The position numbers and the translations under genes were made by a program. Shown here in pieces: positions 35,587-45,728 of a stretch of 64,000 nucleotides of DNA (within the stretch, counting starts at the first letter, position 1; the number at the start of each line of letters is the position of its first letter). Below the pieces are notes generated by a model, which saw nothing but the letters and a program-made list of their open reading frames with translations, did no database searches and was not told the DNA's origin. The stretch comes from Bradyrhizobium sp. ORS 285 (GTDB lineage: Bacteria; Pseudomonadota; Alphaproteobacteria; Rhizobiales; Xanthobacteraceae), in the NCBI RefSeq assembly GCF_900176205.1, contig NZ_LT859959.1, forward strand, positions 1,612,001 to 1,676,000. The letters run 5' to 3'.

Positions 35587-36986
35587 GCGCCGCGCCGAAG
35601 CATGAGAACTATGACGTCGTGGTGATTGGCGCCGGTCCCGCGGGCCTCGCCGCAGCGGCCACGACCGCCGAAGCCGGTCTCTCGACGCTGCTGCTCGACG
35701 AGAACGCCGGTCCTGGCGGCCAGGTCTGGCGCGCCATCAATTCGACTCCGGTGAAGAATGAGGCGCTGCTCGGTGTGGACTATTGGTCCGGTGCCGAGAT
35801 CGCTCATGGGGCGCGCGACAGCGGCGCGGAGATCATTCATCGGGCCACGGTGTGGAGCCTCGACCGCAATCTTGAGATCGGCGTCTCGGTTGGCGGCGGC
35901 TCGGCCTTCATCAAGGCCAAGCGGGTTATTATCGCGACGGGCGCGCAGGAGCGGCCGTTTCCGATTCCCGGTTGGACCTTGCCCGGCGTGATGACGGCCG
36001 GTGCGGCGCAGACGATGCTGAAATCCTCAGGCCTGGTGCCGGATTGTCCGACGGTGCTGGCCGGGCAGGGACCGCTGCTGTGGCTGCTCGCGGCGCAGAT
36101 CCTGCGTCTCGGTGGCCGCATCGATCGCATCCTCGACACCACTCCGCGCGCCAACTACATCGCGGCGCTGCCTCATGCGTTCGCGTTCTTCACTTCACCC
36201 TATTTCGGCAAGGGGCTCGCGATGATGCGTGAGGTGCGCGCAAAGGTGCGCGTCACCAGCGGCGTGACCGAACTGGCTGCCTCGGGCAACGGCAAGCTCG
36301 AGAGCGTGACCTATGTTGCCGGCGGCAAGCGTGAGACGCTGCCGGCGGAGCTGTTGCTGCTGCACCAGGGCGTGGTGCCGAACGTCAATCTGGCGATGGC
36401 TGCCGGCGTCGAGCATCGCTGGAACGAGTTGCAGCTGTGCTGGACTCCGGTGCTGGACGCCTTCGGCAACAGCTCGATTCCAGGAATTGCAATTGCTGGC
36501 GATGGCGCCGGCATCGGCGGTGCGCAGGCGGCCGTGGTGCGCGGACGACGGGCGGCAGGCGACGCGATCAAGGCGCTGCGCCCTCAGGCGAAGGTCGTTG
36601 ATCTCTCGGCGGAGTTGGCGCGCGCCGAGCGCGGCCGCGTCTTTCTCGATGTCCTGTTCCAGCCCGCAAAGCAGTTCCGCATCCCGCAGGGCGACACCAT
36701 CGTCTGTCGCTGCGAGGAGATCACGGCCAAGGACGTGCTCGACTCTGTCGCGATCGGCGCGACCGGGCCGAACCAGCTCAAGGCCTATCGCCGCACCGGC
36801 ATGGGGCCGTGCCAGGGCCGGCTGTGCGGCCTGACGGTCACCGAGCTGATGGCCGAGGCCCGCGGCAAGAGCCCGCAGGAGATCGGCTACTACCGCCTGC
36901 GCGCGCCGGTGAAGCCGATCATGCTGTCGGAGCTGGCGGCCTTGCCGAAGAATGATGAGGCCACCAAAGCGGTGGTGCGCGGATGA
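35583..36986 (+). CDS. NAD(P)/FAD-binding oxidase subunit with BFD-like Fe-S motif (OoxA/HcnB type)
   Basis: A 467-residue protein. A first Rossmann fold VVVIGAGPAGLAAAATTAEAG is near residue 10-30, and a GPGGQVWR segment follows. ATGAQERPFPIPGWTLPGVMT near 115 is the region typical of HcnB and opine oxidase A subunits. The C-terminal domain (about 385-450) carries cysteines in CRCEE and GPCQGRLCG, a BFD-like [2Fe-2S] site. It overlaps the small ferredoxin gene before it and the beta-type flavoprotein gene after it. Together the three should form one membrane-associated amine oxidase. Confidence 0.92.
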   Translation: MSAAPKHENYDVVVIGAGPAGLAAAATTAEAGLSTLLLDENAGPGGQVWRAINSTPVKNEALLGVDYWSGAEIAHGARDSGAEIIHRATVWSLDRNLEIGVSVGGGSAFIKAKRVIIATGAQERPFPIPGWTLPGVMTAGAAQTMLKSSGLVPDCPTVLAGQGPLLWLLAAQILRLGGRIDRILDTTPRANYIAALPHAFAFFTSPYFGKGLAMMREVRAKVRVTSGVTELAASGNGKLESVTYVAGGKRETLPAELLLLHQGVVPNVNLAMAAGVEHRWNELQLCWTPVLDAFGNSSIPGIAIAGDGAGIGGAQAAVVRGRRAAGDAIKALRPQAKVVDLSAELARAERGRVFLDVLFQPAKQFRIPQGDTIVCRCEEITAKDVLDSVAIGATGPNQLKAYRRTGMGPCQGRLCGLTVTELMAEARGKSPQEIGYYRLRAPVKPIMLSELAALPKNDEATKAVVRG

Positions 36987-38116
36987 TCAGGCAAGCGGAT
37001 GCCATCATTGTCGGTGGCGGCATCCACGGCTGCTCGACGGCCCTGCATCTCTGTCTCGCCGGGCTCAAGCCGGTGCTGATCGAGAAGGATTATGCGGGCC
37101 GTCACGCCTCCGGCGTCAATGCTGGCGGCGTGCGCCAGCTCATGCGTGACGTCGCCGAGATTCCGCTTTCGATCCGCTCGATGGCGATCTGGGAGACCAT
37201 CGGCGACCTCGTCGATGATGATTGTGGCTTCGAGAGCCACGGCCAGGTGCTCGTCGCCGAGAACGACGCCGAGCTCGACGCCTGTCGCGCCCGTGTCGTA
37301 GACCTCAATGCGCGCGGCTTCACCCACGAAGAGCTGATTGATGGGGCGGAGCTACGCCGGCTCGTGCCGGCGGTGGCGGAGAGCTGCCCGGGCGGCGTGG
37401 TATCACGCCGCGACGGCGCGGCACAGCCGGCAAAAGCCACCACGGCGTTCCGCCGCAAGGCCGAGCAACTCGGCGCGATCGTTCGCGAGGGCGTGGCCGC
37501 GACCAACATCCGCAAGGACGGCAAGCTCTGGCATGTGGACGTCGGTGCCGAGACCTTCGCAGCTCCGGTGCTGGTCAACGCGGCGGGCGCCTGGGCTGGC
37601 CGGATTGCCGCGCAGTTCGGCGAGTCCGTGCCCGTCGAGACCATCGCGCCGATGCTGATGATCACCTCCCCGGTCGCCCACTTCATCGATCCGGTGGTGA
37701 TCCTGCGCGGCCGCAAGCTGTCGTTCAAGCAGTTCCCCAACGGCACGGTGCTGATCGGCGGCGGGCATCTTGCTCTGCCTGACCAGAACCGCAACGAGAC
37801 CGTGCTCGATTGGCGCAAGCTCGCGGAGAGCGCGCGCACGGTGTCCGAACTGTTCGAGGTGATGCGCAGCGCGACCATCAACCGGGCCTGGGCCGGCATC
37901 GAGGCGCGCATGCGCGACGACATTCCAGCGTTCGGCCCGAGCGCGCGGCACGAGGGGCTGTATCATCAGTTCGGCTTCTCGGCGCATGGCTTCCAGCTCG
38001 GCCCCGGCGCCGGGGCCGTGATGGCCGAGCTGATCGCCCATGGCGGCACCCAAACCCCCATCGGGGGCCTCAGCATCAGCCGCTTCAGCAAACCATCTCC
38101 ATCAGCAACAGCATGA
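36983..38116 (+). CDS. FAD-dependent oxidase subunit (OoxB/HcnC/sarcosine oxidase beta type)
   Basis: A 377-residue flavoprotein with the dinucleotide-binding motif IIVGGGIHGCSTALHL near residues 8-23, a SGVNAGGVRQ loop typical of the beta subunits, and a C-terminal FSAHGFQLGPGAGAVMAELI segment that contacts FAD. It should hold the active site that oxidises the C-N bond. The start overlaps the stop of the Fe-S flavoprotein gene by four bases. It is the second DAO-type enzyme in this operon besides the one at 34119, so the operon may oxidise two substrates or both steps of one pathway. Confidence 0.92.
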   Translation: MIRQADAIIVGGGIHGCSTALHLCLAGLKPVLIEKDYAGRHASGVNAGGVRQLMRDVAEIPLSIRSMAIWETIGDLVDDDCGFESHGQVLVAENDAELDACRARVVDLNARGFTHEELIDGAELRRLVPAVAESCPGGVVSRRDGAAQPAKATTAFRRKAEQLGAIVREGVAATNIRKDGKLWHVDVGAETFAAPVLVNAAGAWAGRIAAQFGESVPVETIAPMLMITSPVAHFIDPVVILRGRKLSFKQFPNGTVLIGGGHLALPDQNRNETVLDWRKLAESARTVSELFEVMRSATINRAWAGIEARMRDDIPAFGPSARHEGLYHQFGFSAHGFQLGPGAGAVMAELIAHGGTQTPIGGLSISRFSKPSPSATA

Positions 38117-38123
38117 GGACCAC

Positions 38124-38471
38124 ATGACCATCACCCGCAAGATCCGCTCGGCCATTCATCACCGCATCGTCGAAGCCAATGGCTTCGTGTTCATCGGCGG
38201 CACCATCGCCGACGACACATCGGTGTCGATGGGTGAGCAGACTCGCAACATCCTCGGCAAGATCGACGGCTTCCTCAAGGAAGCGGGCACTGACAAGTCG
38301 CGCGTCGTCTCGGGCCAGATCTTCGTCACGGATCTCTCGAAGAAGAAGGAGATGGATGCGGCCTGGACCGAGTTCTTCGGCGACGATCTGCCGGTGCGCG
38401 CCACCGTCGGCGTCTCCGACCTCGGCGGTGGCGCGCTGATCGAGATCGTGATCACCGCGGTCAAGGGCTGA
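38124..38471 (+). CDS. RidA-family imine/enamine deaminase
   Basis: A 115-residue RidA/YjgF protein starting at ATG 38124, seven bases after the upstream stop codon. FVFIGGTIADD, the central QTRNILGKIDGFLKEAG and the late RATVGVSDL pattern fit the family; the arginine of PVRATVGV is the one that binds the carboxylate in active members. RidA hydrolyses reactive imines such as 2-aminoacrylate to keto acids. Beside flavin amine oxidases this is a logical clean-up or pathway enzyme. A strong hairpin terminator follows. Confidence 0.93.
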   Translation: MTITRKIRSAIHHRIVEANGFVFIGGTIADDTSVSMGEQTRNILGKIDGFLKEAGTDKSRVVSGQIFVTDLSKKKEMDAAWTEFFGDDLPVRATVGVSDLGGGALIEIVITAVKG

Positions 38472-38499
38472 GCAGCGCAATCAGACCATCGGTCTCGTG

Positions 38500-38536
38500 A
38501 TGACGCGCGGAGCTCGCTCCGCGCGTCATTTGCTTT
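38500..38536 (+). terminator. Terminator after ridA-like gene
   Basis: ATGACGCGCGGAG and CTCCGCGCGTCAT form a perfect 13-bp stem with a 4-base loop (38500-38529), followed by TTGCTTT. It would end the transporter-oxidase-RidA operon, so the M20 peptidase gene downstream probably has its own promoter. Confidence 0.88.
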
Positions 38537-38601
38537 CTGGATGATTCCGATCGAACATGGCGGCTCTCATTGCTGATCTCGATCAGGGGAAGCCGAACCG
38601 C

Positions 38602-39993
38602 ATGACCGACGCGAACAGCCTGCCATCACCGTCCGCTGGCCTCGATGCGGTGTTCGCCCATATCGACGGTCACAGGCAGGAGTTCCTCGCGCGCGTCATG
38701 GACTATGTGCGCCATCCCTCGATCAGCGCGCACAATATCGGCATCGCCGAGGTCGCCGCGCTGCTGGTGCGGATGCTGCGGGAGATCGGGCTCGAGGCGG
38801 GCACCGTGGCGACGGCGGGTCATCCGATGGTGCTGGGGCGCTGGCACAAGAAACCGGATGCGCCCACCGTGCTGCTCTATTGCCATTACGACGTGCAGCC
38901 GCCGGACCCGCTCGATCTGTGGCTGAGCCCGCCGTTCGAGCCGACGATCCGCGACGGCCGAATCTATGCACGCGGCATCGGCGACAACAAGGGCCAGCAT
39001 TTCGCGCAGCTGATGGCGATCGAATCCCATCTCAAGGTGCATGGCGAGCTTCCGTGCAACGTGATCGTGTTGCTCGAAGGCGAGGAGGAGATCGGCAGCC
39101 CGCGCATCGCCGATTTCGTCACTGAACATCCCGAGCGGCTGAAGGCGGATTTCGTCGTCACCGCCGATGGCCCGATGCATCCCTCGGGACGTCCAACGAT
39201 GACCTATGGGGTCCGCGGCATGTGCTCGTTCGAGCTGCGCGCCAGGCATGCGAATCGTGACGTGCATTCCGGCAATCTCGGCGGCATCGTGCCGAACCCG
39301 ATCTGGACCCTGGTGCATCTGCTCGGCACCATGAAGAACGCCGCGGGTGAGATCACGATCGAGGGTCTGCATGATGCGATCGTGCCGCCAAGCGAGCTGG
39401 ATATTGCTGCGGTGAAGCGCCTGCCGCTCGATCTCGACGTCGCCAAAGCGAGCCTGGGTCTCAACCGGCTCGATGCGCCGGCGGAACGCGGCTACTACGA
39501 AAGGCTGATGTTCCATCCGACGCTGACCATCAACGGCTTTCATGGCGGCTATGGTGGACCGGGCAGCAAGACTGTCCTTCCTTGCGAGGCGTTCGTGAAG
39601 TGCGACATCCGCCTGGTCGAGGCGATGACGCCCGATGACGTGTTGGCCAAGGTCGAGGCACATGTGAAAAAGCATGCACCCGAGGTCGAGTTCATCCCGC
39701 GCGGGGGCATGCTGCCGTCACGCGTGCCGCTCGATTCGCCATTCGCCGCGATCATCCGTGACGCGATCACGTTGGCGCAGGGCGTGACGCCGCTCGAGTT
39801 TCCGTGCACCGGGGGCAGCCTGCCGGACTACGTCTTCACCAAGATCCTCGGCGTGCCCGCCTTCGTCGTCCCCTACGCCAATGCCGACGAGGCCAACCAT
39901 GCGCCGAATGAGAACATGACAATTGATTGCTTTCATAACGGAATCCGAACCGGAGCGGCGCTGCTCGACCGCATCGGCGCGAGCCTCGGCTGA
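38602..39993 (+). CDS. M20-family metallopeptidase (dipeptidase-like)
   Basis: A 463-residue protein if started at ATG 38602; an ATG at 38557 would add 15 residues. The zinc sites are visible: LLYCHYDVQPPDP near residue 92 (HxD), EGEEEIGSP near 160 (catalytic Glu and bridging Glu), DGPMH near 195, and GGYGGPGSKT in the lid domain. The family (M20A/F, CNDP-like) cleaves dipeptides, acyl-amino acids or related N-substituted amino acids. Placed after an amine-oxidase operon, it may release an amino acid from an N-acyl or N-carboxyalkyl substrate, but a terminator lies between. Confidence 0.92.
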   Translation: MTDANSLPSPSAGLDAVFAHIDGHRQEFLARVMDYVRHPSISAHNIGIAEVAALLVRMLREIGLEAGTVATAGHPMVLGRWHKKPDAPTVLLYCHYDVQPPDPLDLWLSPPFEPTIRDGRIYARGIGDNKGQHFAQLMAIESHLKVHGELPCNVIVLLEGEEEIGSPRIADFVTEHPERLKADFVVTADGPMHPSGRPTMTYGVRGMCSFELRARHANRDVHSGNLGGIVPNPIWTLVHLLGTMKNAAGEITIEGLHDAIVPPSELDIAAVKRLPLDLDVAKASLGLNRLDAPAERGYYERLMFHPTLTINGFHGGYGGPGSKTVLPCEAFVKCDIRLVEAMTPDDVLAKVEAHVKKHAPEVEFIPRGGMLPSRVPLDSPFAAIIRDAITLAQGVTPLEFPCTGGSLPDYVFTKILGVPAFVVPYANADEANHAPNENMTIDCFHNGIRTGAALLDRIGASLG

Positions 39994-40451
39994 TGCCGGC
40001 GCCCGGTCATCACGATTTTTTGCGCCGCCGATGTGGTCATCGCGCGGCCACGAAACGATGGCATTGAGCCCGCGTTCCCTAATGGTCCGGTACGAATCGA
40101 TCACGCGCGGCGAGATCGCGCATGGATTAACGCAGTTGATATCGACTAATCTCGATGCGTATTAGTAACCGTGGCTTCAGGGCTCGGAGCTGGCAGATGC
40201 ACGACCCCGTTGACCTTCCGCGTGATCAGACGAGTTCCATCGGAGCCGCCGCGCATAGCGAGCCGGAGAGCGCCGCGGCCGTGACGATCGCCCCGGAGAT
40301 CCAGCTCGACAAACTACCCGCGCTCGGTTCGACTGAGTGCCGCCAGGCGACGGCTGCGCATGACGACCGTGACGGGCGGAAGCGCACCGAGAAGTCGGGG
40401 CTCGTCACGCCGACGATGTGGCGCTGACCGGCCGGTCCGCACCAGCGCCGA
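39994..40451. other. Gap with no firm gene
   Basis: About 460 bases. A 90-codon frame at 40155-40427 (Ala/Arg/Glu-rich, no good ribosome binding site, no domain) is the best candidate but is not convincing. The sequence around 40115-40165 is more AT-rich and could hold a promoter for that frame. Nothing else recognised. Confidence 0.35.
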
Positions 40452-40610
40452 TCAGGACTTCCGTTCCGTGGGAGCCGTGACCGGATCAGCGGTGCCCTGC
40501 GACGATCTCTGTTCCTGCTGCTTCAGCTGCTTGTCGATCGTCTCGCGCGAGCCCTCGGCCGGCTCCTTGTCGAATGGGCTCTGTCGTTCCTGCGTGGGCT
40601 GCTCTGCCAT
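40452..40610 (-). CDS. Small hydrophilic protein of unknown function
   Basis: A 52-residue protein (MAEQPTQERQSPFDKEPAEG) rich in Gln, Glu, Lys, Ser and Thr, without hydrophobic segments. ATG 40610 has a strong AAGGAG seven bases upstream. It resembles in style the small hydrophilic proteins at 15.3-16.3 kb. It is divergent from the DUF892 ferritin-like gene, and proteins of both types are often stress induced. No domain recognised. Confidence 0.6.
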   Translation of the reverse strand: MAEQPTQERQSPFDKEPAEGSRETIDKQLKQQEQRSSQGTADPVTAPTERKS

Positions 40611-40620
40611 CTTGCTCTCC

Positions 40621-40664
40621 TTCTGCATGCGAGGCGAACGCCTTCTGCATGCGAGGCGAACGGC
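40621..40664. repeat. Tandem duplication of a 22-base unit
   Basis: Two adjacent 22-base units (40621-40642 and 40643-40664) beginning TTCTGCATGCGAGGCGAACG differ at one base. They lie directly upstream of the small gene that starts at 40610 and reach its ribosome binding site, so they may alter its leader. Confidence 0.8.
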
Positions 40665-40807
40665 GGCGTGCGGGAGGCGTTCCAAGGAAGCTACGGGGCC
40701 CGCGCTGCGTGCGACAAAGAAGCGGCGGCCGGATTGGAACGTTCGGCCGGAGCGGCCGGTTGTGCGGACAGTAGTGGCACTCACCAACGACAACAGGAAC
40801 GCGAGAC

Positions 40808-41308
40808 ATGAGCAACAAAGCGCGGGATATTTTCATCCTCGGCCTCCGCAACGCCCATGCCATGGAGATCCAGGCGCGGGAATTGATGGAGCGGCAGTCC
40901 GAGCGGATGGACGACTATCCGGAGGTCAAGGCGAAGCTGCAGATGCATCTGCAGGAGACAAATCAGCAGCTGCAACGGCTGGAGCAATGCCTGGATGCGT
41001 GCGGCGAGAGCAGCTCGACGCTGAAGGATACCGCGCAATCGGCGATGGCCAACATGATGGCCATGGGGCATGCGATGTCGGGCGACGAGATCCTGAAGAA
41101 CACCTTCGCAAACAACGCGTTCGAGAATTTCGAGATCGCCGCCTACAAGTCGCTGATCGCGCTCTGCGGCGCGGCAGGCGTCGAGGAAGCCCGTGGCCCC
41201 CTGCAGCAGTCGCTGCAGGAGGAGGAGCGGATGGCGGAGTGGGTCGATTCCAACGTCGAGAAGGTCACGCTGCAATTCGTTCAGCACGAGGAGCGGCAGG
41301 CGGCCTGA
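40808..41308 (+). CDS. DUF892 (YciE/YciF) ferritin-like protein
   Basis: A 166-residue, mostly helical protein of the YciE/YciF family. The start ARDIFILGLRNAHAMEIQARELM, the middle LQETNQQLQRLEQCLDA and the late NFEIAAYKSLIALCGAAG are typical; acidic and His residues in these helices form the ferritin-like di-iron fold. Members are induced by osmotic or general stress; the exact function is unknown. A good ribosome binding site (ACAGGAACG) lies upstream. A probable small RNA gene follows on the same strand. Confidence 0.93.
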   Translation: MSNKARDIFILGLRNAHAMEIQARELMERQSERMDDYPEVKAKLQMHLQETNQQLQRLEQCLDACGESSSTLKDTAQSAMANMMAMGHAMSGDEILKNTFANNAFENFEIAAYKSLIALCGAAGVEEARGPLQQSLQEEERMAEWVDSNVEKVTLQFVQHEERQAA

Positions 41309-41392
41309 TCGGCGGTATCTCGAGGCTGGGTTGGGAACCCGTCAACTTGATCGCAACCTCCGGTATCATCCGGATACCCGCGACTCAGTTGA

Positions 41393-41477
41393 TGGGGTAC
41401 ACCAAATCCAGCCCTTCTTGGGGCGTTTCCTCCCTGGACTTGGGCCGCCTGCACTGAATGTGCGGGCGGCTTCTTTC
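41393..41477 (+). ncRNA. Probable small RNA of the suhB/mmgR (alpha-r8) type
   Basis: About 85 bases between the DUF892 gene and leuD. From recall, the blocks GGGGTACACCAAA, CCCTTCTTGGGGCG, a single-stranded TTTCCTCCCTGGAC (an anti-Shine-Dalgarno-like CCTCCC loop) and a GC-rich terminator followed by TTCTTTCTTT match the rhizobial sRNA family called suhB in Rfam and mmgR or alpha-r8 in Sinorhizobium. The 5' end is estimated. Such RNAs bind Hfq and target ribosome binding sites. The family match rests on my memory of the consensus. Confidence 0.6.
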
Positions 41478-41480
41478 TTT
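41444..41480 (+). terminator. Rho-independent terminator of the small RNA
   Basis: GCCGCCTGCAC (41444-41454) pairs with GTGCGGGCGGC (41460-41470) with one G-T pair and a 5-base loop, followed by TTCTTTCTTT. It reads rightward, so it ends the small RNA or the DUF892 transcript and not leuD, which comes in from the right on the other strand. Confidence 0.85.
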
Positions 41481-41509
41481 GGGAGGTTGGCCTGGCGGAG
41501 GTTGGCTGG

Positions 41510-42123
41510 TCAATCGCTGTCCTGGATCTGCACCCAGGGCCGCGTGACGGCATCTTGTTGCTCGAAGCGGGAGATATCTCCGTTCAGCGATGCCGTGAGG
41601 TCGAGATCATCCCAGCCGTTCAACAGCTTTGTGCGCCAGATCGGATCGACCGCGAAAGTAAACGTGCGGTTACCTAATCGGATCAGGCTGTCGCGGAGAT
41701 CGACAGTGATGGCGGTATCCGTCGTCTGCAGCAGAGTCAGGATCTCCTCTGCATCGGCGTCGCTCACCTTTGCCGGCAACAGTCCATTGTTCACGGCATT
41801 CGACGCGAAGATGTCGCCGAAGCTCGGCGCGATCACGCAGCGGAAGCCGAAATCGACAAGTGCGTAGACCGCGGCCTCGCGCGACGAGCCCGCGCCGAAA
41901 TTGCGCCGCGTCACCAATATTTCGGCGGCCTGTGCAGAGGTTGAATTGAGCGGGAAGTCGGGCCGCCTCTCGCCGCTCTCATCGAACCGCATGTCATGCA
42001 GCAGATATTGCCCGTAGCCGTCGGCCCGCGAGCGCTTCATGAAGCGCGCCGGGATCAACTGATCAGTGTCGATGCTGGCGAGCGGCAGCGCGCAGGCGGA
42101 TGTCGTGAGGATCTCGAACGGCT

Positions 42124-42127
<4 letters not shown>
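41510..42127 (-). CDS. leuD: 3-isopropylmalate dehydratase small subunit-like protein
   Basis: A 205-residue swivel-domain subunit of the aconitase superfamily. [16 protein letters not shown] near residue 17 and [15 protein letters not shown] near 75 are the substrate-binding motifs of LeuD. ATG 42127 overlaps the leuC stop region by an ATGA. With LeuC it isomerises 2- to 3-isopropylmalate, and it can act on related malates and maleates such as citraconate. The gene pair is in an operon with an enoate-reductase-like gene and far from leuA, so a catabolic role is possible. Confidence 0.93.
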
Positions 42128-43545
<1,418 letters not shown>

Positions 43546-43572
43546 GTTCGAACCTCCTCGGTCGACCTCAAT

Positions 43573-45612
43573 TCATTTCTCATGTCGTGCGTGCCGACGC
43601 TGCAGCGAAGGGGCGCGCGCCGCCATGTGTCCCTGATACACGGCTTCCAACGCCGTGCGCGGTGCGTTGTTGTCACCGGCCTGCATCACTGGAACCCCGG
43701 CACGGCGCAGCGCCAGATAGAGCGTCTGGTCGGCGCTGTTGTGATCGACGGCGATCAGCGCCGAGAAGCCGGTCAGGCGTTCGATGTCGCCGGTCGAGAG
43801 ATCCTCGACTTCGAGAGTGCCGCCGTCGAACGCGCGGACCGCCCGCAACGTCGCGATCCTCACCTTGCGCTCGCGCAGCCGGCGGCTGTTCGCCAGCGTC
43901 GAATAGATCGTCGTCCGCCAGGCGTAGCTCGCGGCCGGAACGAACAAGGTCACCGTCTTGCCGAGATCGGCGAAATGCTCCAGCGCGGACAGCGTGCCCC
44001 ATTCGCCGGTGCGGTCGAACACCGCGACCGATGCCCCGAGCTTGTCCGGGGCCCGGAGCGCGTCGGGCAAAGTGAACACCGGCCCGCTGCCGGGAATGGG
44101 CATCGGCGTGGTCGTCGAGCCCGTGGCCAGGATGACGCGATCCGCGCCGAAGGCCGCGATCTCCGCCGCGCCAGCGTCCTTGTTGAAGACCGTCGTCACG
44201 CCGAGACGCGCGAGCGCCGCGATCTGAAAGCCGACGAAAGCCTCGAAATTCGCCCGCTTCGGCATCAGCCAGGCCGTGCGCAACTGCCCGCCGAGCTGCC
44301 TCCCACGCTCCCACAAGGTCACGTCGTGTCCGAGCGCGGCCGCGACGCGCGCCGCCTCGAGGCCCGCGGGACCTCCGCCGACCACCAGGATTTTGTGACG
44401 TGCACCGCGCGGCAGCGCCTCGGGCTCGTCGAATGTGCCTTCCAGTCCCGCGATCGGATTGATCAGGCAGCGGATCGGCAGGTTCCGCTCGAGCATGCCG
44501 GCGCAGCCCTGGTTACAGGCGATACAGCTGCGGATCTCGTCAGCGCGACCCTCGATCGATTTCCTCACGATCGCAGGCTCCGCAAGATGCGCACGCGCCA
44601 TGCCGACGGCATCGGCATCGCCCGCGGCAATCATCGTGTCGGCCTCGTCGAGTCCCGTAAAACGGCACACGGCGAACACGGGGGTCTTGAAACCGTCTGC
44701 CCGTAGTGACTGGCGGATGCGCGCGGGCAGGGCGCGGAACGGCGCCGGATCGAACGCCATGTCAGCCATCTGCGTCGCTAGCGAGTAGCTCGCGACATAG
44801 GCCGAATGCGAGACGTTGACGAAGTCGATGCGCGTCTGCCGTGCGAGCATCGGTACGATGCGTTCTACCTCGTCGATGCCGAGCCCGCCCTCGGCATATT
44901 CCTCGCCGCTTATGCGGATGCCGAGACAAAATGTCTCGCCAAGCTCGGCGCGCAGCGCCGCCAGCACGCGCGCCGGAAAGCGCAGCCGGTTCTCCAGGCT
45001 GCCGCCGTACTCGTCATCTCGCTTGTTCGACAGCGGCGACATGAACTGCTGCAGCAGATGCCCATGTGCCATTTGCAGCTCGATGCCGTCGAAGCAGGCG
45101 GCGACGAGATTGCGCGCTGTGACGAGGTGGCCCTCGATCACCTGCTCCATGTCGAACTCGTCCATCGGGCGCGGCGGCAGCGCCGAGATCGACCACGGGA
45201 TCGGCGAGGCGCCCCATGATACCGTGCGCTCGAAATCGCCTTCGACCTGCCGTCCGAGATGAATGATCTGGCCGAGCATGGCCGCGCCTTCCGCCTTCAC
45301 CGCATCGGTGATGCGGCGGAACGGATCGATGCAGGCGGGATCGAAGCCGCATACCGCTTGCGGACGGCCGAGCGAATTGGCGTGCACGCGGATAGATTCG
45401 AAGATGATCGCGCCGACGCCGCCGCGCGCACGGGCGCGATGATAGGCGAGGTGCTGCGCGCTCGGCAGATGGTGCTCCCCGAAATTGGTGGTGTGCGCGG
45501 GGACGAAGATGCGGTTGCGGAAGCGCAAGTGGCCGATGTCGAGCGGGCTCAAGGCCTGTGCATATGGCTGATGCTGCGACAAATCGCGTGATCCTCCCGG
45601 CAAGCCGCCCAT
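43573..45612 (-). CDS. Old-yellow-enzyme/2-enoate reductase-type flavoprotein
   Basis: A 679-residue fusion. The N-terminal FMN-binding TIM barrel (about 20-360) has NRIFVPAHTTNFGE, HLGRQ and the active-site region ELQMAHGHLLQQFMSP. A [4Fe-4S] cluster follows (CIACNQGC and a fourth Cys in PIRCLINP near 370-390). The C-terminal half binds FAD and NAD(P)H (VVGGGPAGLEAARVAAALG near 425). This is the architecture of 2,4-dienoyl-CoA reductase, 2-enoate reductase and trimethylamine dehydrogenase. It leads the leftward operon with leuC and leuD, 27 bases before leuC. The substrate is unknown. Confidence 0.93.
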   Translation of the reverse strand: MGGLPGGSRDLSQHQPYAQALSPLDIGHLRFRNRIFVPAHTTNFGEHHLPSAQHLAYHRARARGGVGAIIFESIRVHANSLGRPQAVCGFDPACIDPFRRITDAVKAEGAAMLGQIIHLGRQVEGDFERTVSWGASPIPWSISALPPRPMDEFDMEQVIEGHLVTARNLVAACFDGIELQMAHGHLLQQFMSPLSNKRDDEYGGSLENRLRFPARVLAALRAELGETFCLGIRISGEEYAEGGLGIDEVERIVPMLARQTRIDFVNVSHSAYVASYSLATQMADMAFDPAPFRALPARIRQSLRADGFKTPVFAVCRFTGLDEADTMIAAGDADAVGMARAHLAEPAIVRKSIEGRADEIRSCIACNQGCAGMLERNLPIRCLINPIAGLEGTFDEPEALPRGARHKILVVGGGPAGLEAARVAAALGHDVTLWERGRQLGGQLRTAWLMPKRANFEAFVGFQIAALARLGVTTVFNKDAGAAEIAAFGADRVILATGSTTTPMPIPGSGPVFTLPDALRAPDKLGASVAVFDRTGEWGTLSALEHFADLGKTVTLFVPAASYAWRTTIYSTLANSRRLRERKVRIATLRAVRAFDGGTLEVEDLSTGDIERLTGFSALIAVDHNSADQTLYLALRRAGVPVMQAGDNNAPRTALEAVYQGHMAARAPSLQRRHARHEK

Positions 45613-45674
45613 GGCTTGATCCTTGCTCCGGATGCAGGCGTTTGAGCCGGTTGACCGAAGCTGTCATATTTTCT

Positions 45675-45689
45675 ATACACCTACTGTAT
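45675..45689. promoter_or_regulatory. Probable GntR/HutC operator
   Basis: A perfect inverted repeat ATACA-N5-TGTAT lies in the 116-base gap between the divergent enoate-reductase and gntR genes. HutC-subfamily regulators bind short palindromes of this kind (GTAT...ATAC types). Its position, about 40 bases from the gntR start and 60 from the flavoprotein start, would let one site control both operons. The assignment is inference from position and symmetry. Confidence 0.6.
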
Positions 45690-45728
45690 TGAAAGCAAGA
45701 TAGCTCTCATCAACGGGACTCCTCGCCC

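Noticed and set aside
40155..40427. 90-codon frame after the M20 peptidase gene
   Set aside because: No domain and no good ribosome binding site; composition could be chance in GC-rich DNA.
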